This document shows positions 39,895-44,552 of a stretch of 44,552 nucleotides of DNA, piece by piece (the stretch's first letter is position 1; every line of letters starts with the position of its first letter). This stretch comes from CAYMKL01 sp964390805 (GTDB lineage: Bacteria; Chloroflexota; Anaerolineae; VGOG01): the NCBI GenBank assembly GCA_964390805.1, contig CAYMKL010000046.1, forward strand, positions 1-44,552, written 5' to 3'. The notes beneath the pieces were generated by a model that worked only from the letters and a program-made list of their open reading frames with translations, had not been told where the DNA came from and searched no databases. Made by a program: the position numbers and the translations under genes.

Positions 39895-41349
39895 ATGGCC
39901 AACATTCGCGTTAATGACAGAAGCTTTGGCAGCGTCCAGTATGGGCGACTGTCGCCTGAACAATGTGAGAAACTACACAACGCTACGCTTGCGATCCTGG
40001 AGCGAACCGGTGTTCGCCTTTACCATCAAGAAGCGATTGATCTGCTCGGGAAGGCTGGCGCTTTTGTCTCGGAAGGCAATCGCGTGCGGATTCCTTCTGG
40101 CCTGGTGGAAAAGGCTTTCAGCACTGTGCCCAAACGGGTCACGTTGTACGACCGCCACGGTCAACCAGCCCTTTACCTGGAAGGCCACCGCTGTTATTAT
40201 GGTACTGGTTCCGATTGCCTCAACATCATAGACCATCGCACGAATGAGCGCCGCAAACCGGTGTTGCAGGACATCGTCGAGGGCATGACGGTGTGCGACG
40301 CTCTGCCCAACGTTGGTTTCGTCATGTCCATGTTTCTCCCATCTGACGTAGACCCCATGGTCAGCGACCGCTACCAGATGGAAGCGATGCTCAACAACAC
40401 CACCAAGCCCATCGTCTTTGTCACCAACGAGTTCCCCGGCTGCGTGGATGCCGTGGAGATGGCCGAGGCAGTGGTCGGCGGGGCCGAGGCGTTGCGCCAG
40501 AGGCCGTTGGCGGCCTGCTACATCAACGTCACCACGGGACTGCGCCATAACGAAGAGGCGCTGCAAAAGCTGCTCTTTCTGGCTGACAAGGGCCTGCCGC
40601 TGTTGTACATCCCGGTGGTTATTGGCGGCATCAGCGCGCCGGTCACAACGGCCGGCAGCGTGGCCCTGATCAATGCCGGCGTCCTGGTTGGCCTGGTGCT
40701 CTCACAACTGAAGCGCGAGGGTGCGCCCCTCATCGCGCCTGGCATGGGGGGCTCAGCATTGGACATGCGGACGATGGTCGACCCCTACTGCGCACCCGAC
40801 CCCATGGGCGTGGCCCATGCCCTGGCCCATCACTACGACTTGCCAATGTTCGCCCTGGGTGGTTGCAGCGAATCGAAGCTGGTTGACCAGCAAGCGGCGG
40901 CCGAAGCTGCCCTCACCCTGATGGTCGAAACGCTGGGCGGGGGCAACCTGATCCACGATCTGGGCTATTTGGAGTCGGGTCTATGCGGCTCGCTGGCGCA
41001 GTTGGTCATTTGCAATGAGATTGTAGGCTGGCTCGAGCATTTCATGGCCCCTGTGGAGATCAACGACGAAACCCTGGCACTCGACCTGATTGACGAGATC
41101 GGACCCGATGGCCAATTCCTCGTCACCGACCACACCAGGCGCCACTTCCGAGAGCGGTGGTACCCTCAGTTATTCGAGCGAGATACCTACAAGGGCTGGT
41201 TGACCAAGGGAGGCAAGTCTCTGGCCGAAAGGGCCGCCGAGCGGGTGGAAGAGATCCTGGCAAAGCACAAGCCCGAACCCTTGCCCGACGATGTTGCGCA
41301 GGCCATCAGGGCCATCGTGCGGCGTGCGGAAGAGAGTGTGGGAGATTGA
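39895..41349 (+). CDS. MttB-family methyltransferase 4 (non-pyrrolysine)
   Basis: 484 residues, ATG 39895 with AAGGAGGA upstream, one base after the previous stop. Family segments are YGTGSDCLNIID, GGISAPVTTAGSVALINAG, LDMRTMVDPYCAPDPMG, GCSESKLVDQQAA and NLIHDLGYLESG. No internal amber codon. The C-terminal HTRRHFRERWYPQLFERDTYKGW is closest to paralogue 3. It is coupled to the gene for paralogue 3, suggesting a pair that acts together or on sequential substrates. The corrinoid partner would have to be the protein at 26038 or one outside the window. Confidence 0.9.
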   Translation: MANIRVNDRSFGSVQYGRLSPEQCEKLHNATLAILERTGVRLYHQEAIDLLGKAGAFVSEGNRVRIPSGLVEKAFSTVPKRVTLYDRHGQPALYLEGHRCYYGTGSDCLNIIDHRTNERRKPVLQDIVEGMTVCDALPNVGFVMSMFLPSDVDPMVSDRYQMEAMLNNTTKPIVFVTNEFPGCVDAVEMAEAVVGGAEALRQRPLAACYINVTTGLRHNEEALQKLLFLADKGLPLLYIPVVIGGISAPVTTAGSVALINAGVLVGLVLSQLKREGAPLIAPGMGGSALDMRTMVDPYCAPDPMGVAHALAHHYDLPMFALGGCSESKLVDQQAAAEAALTLMVETLGGGNLIHDLGYLESGLCGSLAQLVICNEIVGWLEHFMAPVEINDETLALDLIDEIGPDGQFLVTDHTRRHFRERWYPQLFERDTYKGWLTKGGKSLAERAAERVEEILAKHKPEPLPDDVAQAIRAIVRRAEESVGD

Positions 41350-41389
41350 GGACACGGGAGTACGATGGGGGAGCAGAGAGGAGCATCTG

Positions 41390-42400
41390 GTGATCGAGCT
41401 ACGATTTCTGTCCAAAGAAGACGTCGAGTCCACCGCTCTCGATTTGGGAGAAGTGATGGACGCCATCGAAATGGGCTTGCGGGCACACGGTCAGAAGAAG
41501 GCGATTATGCCCTCCAAAGACCACCTGGTACTTGAATATCCAGCACGGTATTTCAACATCCTCAAGGGGTACGTCGAGCCTATCAACGTGGCCGGCGTGA
41601 AGGTGATCGGCGACTTTCAACAGAACTACCAGCGCAATCTGCCTTCAGAGCTGGCCCTCCTCACCCTCTACCGGCCCGAAACGGGCGCGCCGATGGCGAT
41701 TATGGATGCCACGCTGATCACGTGGATGCGCACCGGGGCGGTGACGGCCGTCGGCGCCAAGTACCTGGCTTGTGAGAAGCCCCGGGTACTGGGCCACATC
41801 GGCGCCCGAGGCACAGCCAGGTACAACGTGCCCATGCTCGACCTGCTGTTCGATTTCGAGGAGATTCGCGTCACCAGCAAGCGGCCCGAGTCGCGCCAAC
41901 GCTTTGCGGCCGAGATGTCCGAGCGACTGGGCAAACTGGTGACCGTGAAGGAAACGACCGAGGAAACGGTGCGCGACGCCGACGTCATCATTGACGCCTC
42001 CCGCCTGCTGGAGGAGCAGGTGTTGGTAAAGGAGGCGTGGGTCAAACCCGGCGCGCTGATTCAGCCCTACGGCGTGGTGATGTCCGTCGAGCGCACCCTG
42101 CCCTTTGCCGTGGACAAGATGGTGGTAGACGACTGGAACCAGTGCCAGAAATCAGGATACGGCCAGTTCGCGGGCTTGATCCAGGCGGGCGAGTTACGCA
42201 CCGAGCACATCTACGGCGAGATCGGCGAGATTGTGGCCGGGATCAAGCCGGGTCGGGAGTCCCAAGAGGAACGCATCCTCTTCTGGCACAAGGGTTTCGC
42301 CATCAGCGATATCGTGTTGGGCCAGCTGGTGTACCAGAAGGCCCAGGAAAAGGGCATCGGTACGCCGCTGACCTACTACAAATCACCCCGCGATATGTGA
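41390..42400 (+). CDS. Ornithine cyclodeaminase / mu-crystallin family protein, divergent
   Basis: About 336 residues. GTG 41390 has GAGAGGAG upstream; the longer frame from 41291 overlaps paralogue 4. The family outline is kept: VKVIGDFQQNYQRNLP, TLITWMRTGAVTAVGAKYLA, VVDDWNQCQ and GEIGEIVAGIKPGRES. The dinucleotide loop reads LGHIGARGTARYN near residue 135 instead of the usual GAGVQ, so cofactor or substrate handling may differ from the family and from the copy at 19941. It lies between MttB-family and Cys/Met PLP genes. A reductase or cyclising deaminase acting on a demethylated amino acid is possible; no substrate is shown. Confidence 0.82.
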   Translation: MIELRFLSKEDVESTALDLGEVMDAIEMGLRAHGQKKAIMPSKDHLVLEYPARYFNILKGYVEPINVAGVKVIGDFQQNYQRNLPSELALLTLYRPETGAPMAIMDATLITWMRTGAVTAVGAKYLACEKPRVLGHIGARGTARYNVPMLDLLFDFEEIRVTSKRPESRQRFAAEMSERLGKLVTVKETTEETVRDADVIIDASRLLEEQVLVKEAWVKPGALIQPYGVVMSVERTLPFAVDKMVVDDWNQCQKSGYGQFAGLIQAGELRTEHIYGEIGEIVAGIKPGRESQEERILFWHKGFAISDIVLGQLVYQKAQEKGIGTPLTYYKSPRDM

Positions 42401-42427
42401 GAGCAGCGAGGATAAAGGAGCTGATTC

Positions 42428-43705
42428 ATGGCCAAGTGGGAATACACCGACAAACCGAAACATTCTGAAAACCGCAGAGCTGACCCGCGATACGCGGACA
42501 AGGATATGGCGACGCAGTGCCTGCACGCCGGCGAGCGCTGGGAGAAGCAGGTTTTCTGGACTTCCAGCACACCCATCCACAACTCGACCACCTTCTTCTA
42601 CGATAGGGCGCAAGACCTGGACGACCGGGTCTACTATCGGCAACCGGGCTACGTCTACTGCCGCGGGGGCTCGCCGACCAACACCGCCCTGGAGCGGGCG
42701 CTGTCCACCCTGGAAGGCGCGGAGGTGACCCACGTCTGCGCTTCGGGGATGGCCGCCAGCCACCTGGCGCTGTTGACGGCTGGCGCAGGCAAAGGCGAGT
42801 TGATCCTCTGCTCCAGCGACGTGTACGGCAGCGTGTACACCATGGTGGAGAACATCTTTCCCCACCTGGGGTGTCCCAGCATCCTCATGGACTTCACCGA
42901 TTTGAACAGGCTGGAGGACACGATCCAGCGCGAGAAGCCCCGAGTGGTCTATTTCGAGGTGGTCACCAACCCCATGACCAAGGTGATTGACGCGCCCGCC
43001 GTGATCGAGATGGCCCATCGCCACGGAGCGGCGGTGATCGTGGACAACACCTTCACCACACCCTACCTGCTGAAGCCTTTCGAGATCGGGGCGGATTTCG
43101 TCTGCCACAGCGTGACCAAGTTTCTTTCCGGGCACGGCGACGTGTTGGCCGGGTCGGTGAGCTGCTATCGCAAGGACTTTGACAAGCTACACGATATGCT
43201 GATCCAGGTGGGGTGTACGCTGGGGCCTAACGAGGCATGGCTGGCCCTGCGTGGGCTGAAGACCTTCCCCCTGCGCATGGAGAGACATTGCGCCAACGCC
43301 GTGGAAGTGGCCAGGTTTCTCGAAGCCCATCCGCTGATCCAGAAGGTGCGCTACGCTGGCCTCCCCAGCCATCCTCAGCACGAGACGGCCAGGCGCATCT
43401 TTCCCAACGGAAGGTTCGGGGCGATGCTCAACTTCGACATTGCCGACGGCGACAAAGCCACTGTCGCTAACAAAGACAAAGCTTTCCGCTTCCTGGATGC
43501 CCTCAAGCTCATACTGCCCGCCACCACCCTGGGCGACATCTATTCCCTCATCGTCAACCCCGCCCGAACGACCCATCGCCGGCTCAGCGACGAGGAGCGG
43601 ATGGCCATCGGCATCAGCTCCGGCACGTTCCGCATGTCGGTGGGCATCGAGAACGTTGAGGATTTGAAGGAAGATCTGGATCAAGCCCTGAAGGCCTGCC
43701 AGTGA
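42428..43705 (+). CDS. Cys/Met metabolism PLP enzyme (cystathionine gamma-synthase / methionine gamma-lyase type)
   Basis: 425 residues, ATG 42428 with AAAGGAG upstream. It is a fold-I PLP enzyme of the gamma-family: YVYCRGGSPTNTALERAL, CASGMAASHLAL, YFEVVTNPMTKVIDAP, VDNTFTTPYLLKP, HSVTKFLSGHGDV with the PLP Lys at residue 231, and SSGTFRMSVGIENVEDLKEDL at the end. These enzymes make or break C-S bonds at the gamma carbon of homoserine derivatives, homocysteine or methionine. Which reaction cannot be told from sequence alone. With homoserine dehydrogenase at 28388 it hints that the methyl or amino-acid flow touches methionine metabolism. Confidence 0.9.
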   Translation: MAKWEYTDKPKHSENRRADPRYADKDMATQCLHAGERWEKQVFWTSSTPIHNSTTFFYDRAQDLDDRVYYRQPGYVYCRGGSPTNTALERALSTLEGAEVTHVCASGMAASHLALLTAGAGKGELILCSSDVYGSVYTMVENIFPHLGCPSILMDFTDLNRLEDTIQREKPRVVYFEVVTNPMTKVIDAPAVIEMAHRHGAAVIVDNTFTTPYLLKPFEIGADFVCHSVTKFLSGHGDVLAGSVSCYRKDFDKLHDMLIQVGCTLGPNEAWLALRGLKTFPLRMERHCANAVEVARFLEAHPLIQKVRYAGLPSHPQHETARRIFPNGRFGAMLNFDIADGDKATVANKDKAFRFLDALKLILPATTLGDIYSLIVNPARTTHRRLSDEERMAIGISSGTFRMSVGIENVEDLKEDLDQALKACQ

Positions 43706-43724
43706 CAGAGGGGAGATAGTGAGT

Positions 43725-44429
43725 ATGATTTGCTTCGTGGACATGGAACACGAAAAGGTCGTGAACGTCTTCAGCACCGACTTCTTGAACGATGAGCGAG
43801 GAGTAGCATTTCTGGGCAGACGGGCCGCCCTCAAGTTTCGATTCGAGGAGATCACCGGGCAGGCTTGTCTGCTCCAACACTACACCCAGATCACAGAGGC
43901 GAAACTGCGCGAATGGGACATCCAGGTACTGCTGCTCAGCGGCTATGGCACCACGTGGGATCAATTCAACCCTGAGCGTTGTCAGGAGATGTTTCGCATC
44001 ATCCGCGAGACCGACATACCCATCATCGGCTTGTGTGGGGGGCATCAGTCCATCGGCTTTGCCTACGACACGCCCAGTGCACCGCTGGGGCCACTGCCAG
44101 AAGGTGCGGAGGATCCATGTCCAGACATGGCTCTGGGTATGAGGAAAGAGTTCGGGTTCACCCACGTAGATGTCCTACAGCCCGACCCCCTCTTCGAGGG
44201 GCTGGGCAACCGGCCATTGATGTTTGAAGCGCATTGGTGGGAGATGCAAGATGTGCCGCCTGGATTCACCTTGTTGGCCTCCACCGATGCCTGTCGCATC
44301 CAGGCCATCAAGCACGAAAGTCGGTTGTTGTATGGCGTTCAGTTCCATCCAGAGTGCTATACCAAGGAACACCAGGACGGAAGGGTGCTGCTGGAAAACT
44401 TCTTCCGCCTCGCCGGAGTGATCAAGTAG
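43725..44429 (+). CDS. Class I glutamine amidotransferase-like protein, stand-alone
   Basis: About 234 residues, ATG 43725 with GGGGAG at 43710 (GTG 43719 possible). The catalytic triad of class I amidotransferases is present: GLCGGHQS with Cys104, and VQFHPECY with His208 and Glu210. The end LLENFFRLAG is typical for GuaA-type domains, but no synthase domain is fused or encoded beside it. Possible roles are a gamma-glutamyl hydrolase or an ammonia-providing subunit for an unlinked enzyme. The gene ends the island and is followed by an inverted repeat. Confidence 0.85.
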   Translation: MICFVDMEHEKVVNVFSTDFLNDERGVAFLGRRAALKFRFEEITGQACLLQHYTQITEAKLREWDIQVLLLSGYGTTWDQFNPERCQEMFRIIRETDIPIIGLCGGHQSIGFAYDTPSAPLGPLPEGAEDPCPDMALGMRKEFGFTHVDVLQPDPLFEGLGNRPLMFEAHWWEMQDVPPGFTLLASTDACRIQAIKHESRLLYGVQFHPECYTKEHQDGRVLLENFFRLAGVIK

Positions 44430-44480
44430 CTGGTAGATTGGTAGATCGGCATGTCGAGAAGCTGCCCAATCTACCAGTTT
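44430..44480 (+). terminator. Inverted repeat at the end of the island
   Basis: CTGGTAGATTGG (44430-44441) and CCAATCTACCAG (44466-44477) form a perfect 12-base stem with a 24-base loop, followed by TTT. It may end the operon. The remaining bases to 44552 are A/T-rich, low-complexity and without a gene. Confidence 0.5.
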
Positions 44481-44552
44481 CCCAATTTACGAATTTACTA
44501 ATTCGACAATGGCACATTTCTCGGCTGACTTCTCGCTGATCTAGCATTGGGA

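Noticed and set aside
26771..41349. Pyrrolysine-type MttB genes
   Set aside because: All four paralogues are read through the conserved region with no in-frame TAG, and no pyl genes are present.

Overview
The window looks like a piece of a chromosome from an uncultured Chloroflexota (Anaerolineae-like) bacterium. This is an inference. The supporting signs are family-5 solute-binding lipoproteins with long Val/Glu-rich or Pro/Thr-rich linkers after the lipid-attachment Cys, a secreted protein ending in a YLPLI-type tail, many short dispersed palindromes of the CCTGAG-N-TCGAAGGG type, and fairly GC-rich coding sequence with Gram-positive-like signals (GGAGG ribosome sites, a CGAAC-N4-GTTCG SOS box).

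Layout. (1) 1-5885 (+): the tail of a sulfotransferase reading frame, a glycosyltransferase-like protein, an HPr-kinase-like P-loop protein, a SAM methyltransferase, a PqqD/arginine-methyltransferase-like fusion and a beta-propeller lipoprotein. The genes are tightly packed and resemble the tailoring end of a peptide or surface-glycan natural product cluster. (2) 6037-6580 (+): an AbrB-type antitoxin and RelE/ParE-type toxin pair with its own promoter. (3) 6961-12953 (-): two very large secreted proteins, one a PD40 propeller with a CxxCH haem site plus discoidin-like, FN3 and TIG domains, the other a glycoside-hydrolase-like protein. (4) 13164-13553 (+): four tRNA genes, Ser(TGA), Ser(GCT), Arg(GCG) and Arg(ACG), behind a consensus promoter. 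(5) 13784-14929 (+): a radical SAM plus helix-hairpin-helix protein of the putative DNA-repair type, whose promoter spacer is a perfect SOS box. (6) 15331-44429 (+): a 29-kb catabolic island.

The island is built as two parallel halves. The first half has a peptide-type binding protein, two permeases, an ornithine-cyclodeaminase-family enzyme, an M28 peptidase, a creatininase-family hydrolase, a diaminopimelate-decarboxylase-type enzyme, an M20 amidohydrolase, a corrinoid protein, an MttB-family methyltransferase, a homoserine dehydrogenase and a second MttB-family protein. The second half has a binding protein, two permeases, a fused double ATPase, a CBS-ACT protein, two more MttB-family proteins, a second cyclodeaminase-family enzyme, a Cys/Met-metabolism PLP enzyme and an orphan glutamine-amidotransferase domain. 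The halves complement each other: only the second encodes ATPases and only the first encodes a corrinoid protein. All four MttB-family proteins are read through without an in-frame amber codon, so they belong to the non-pyrrolysine branch known for quaternary-amine (betaine-type) demethylation.

Working model (inference): N-methylated amino-acid or peptide-like compounds are imported, hydrolysed and demethylated onto the corrinoid protein, and the amino-acid remainder is processed by the cyclodeaminase-family and PLP enzymes. The methyl acceptor enzyme and the corrinoid reactivase are not in the window. Both OppB-type permeases carry unusual extracytoplasmic insertions. Several coding regions contain in-frame copies of a dispersed palindromic repeat.
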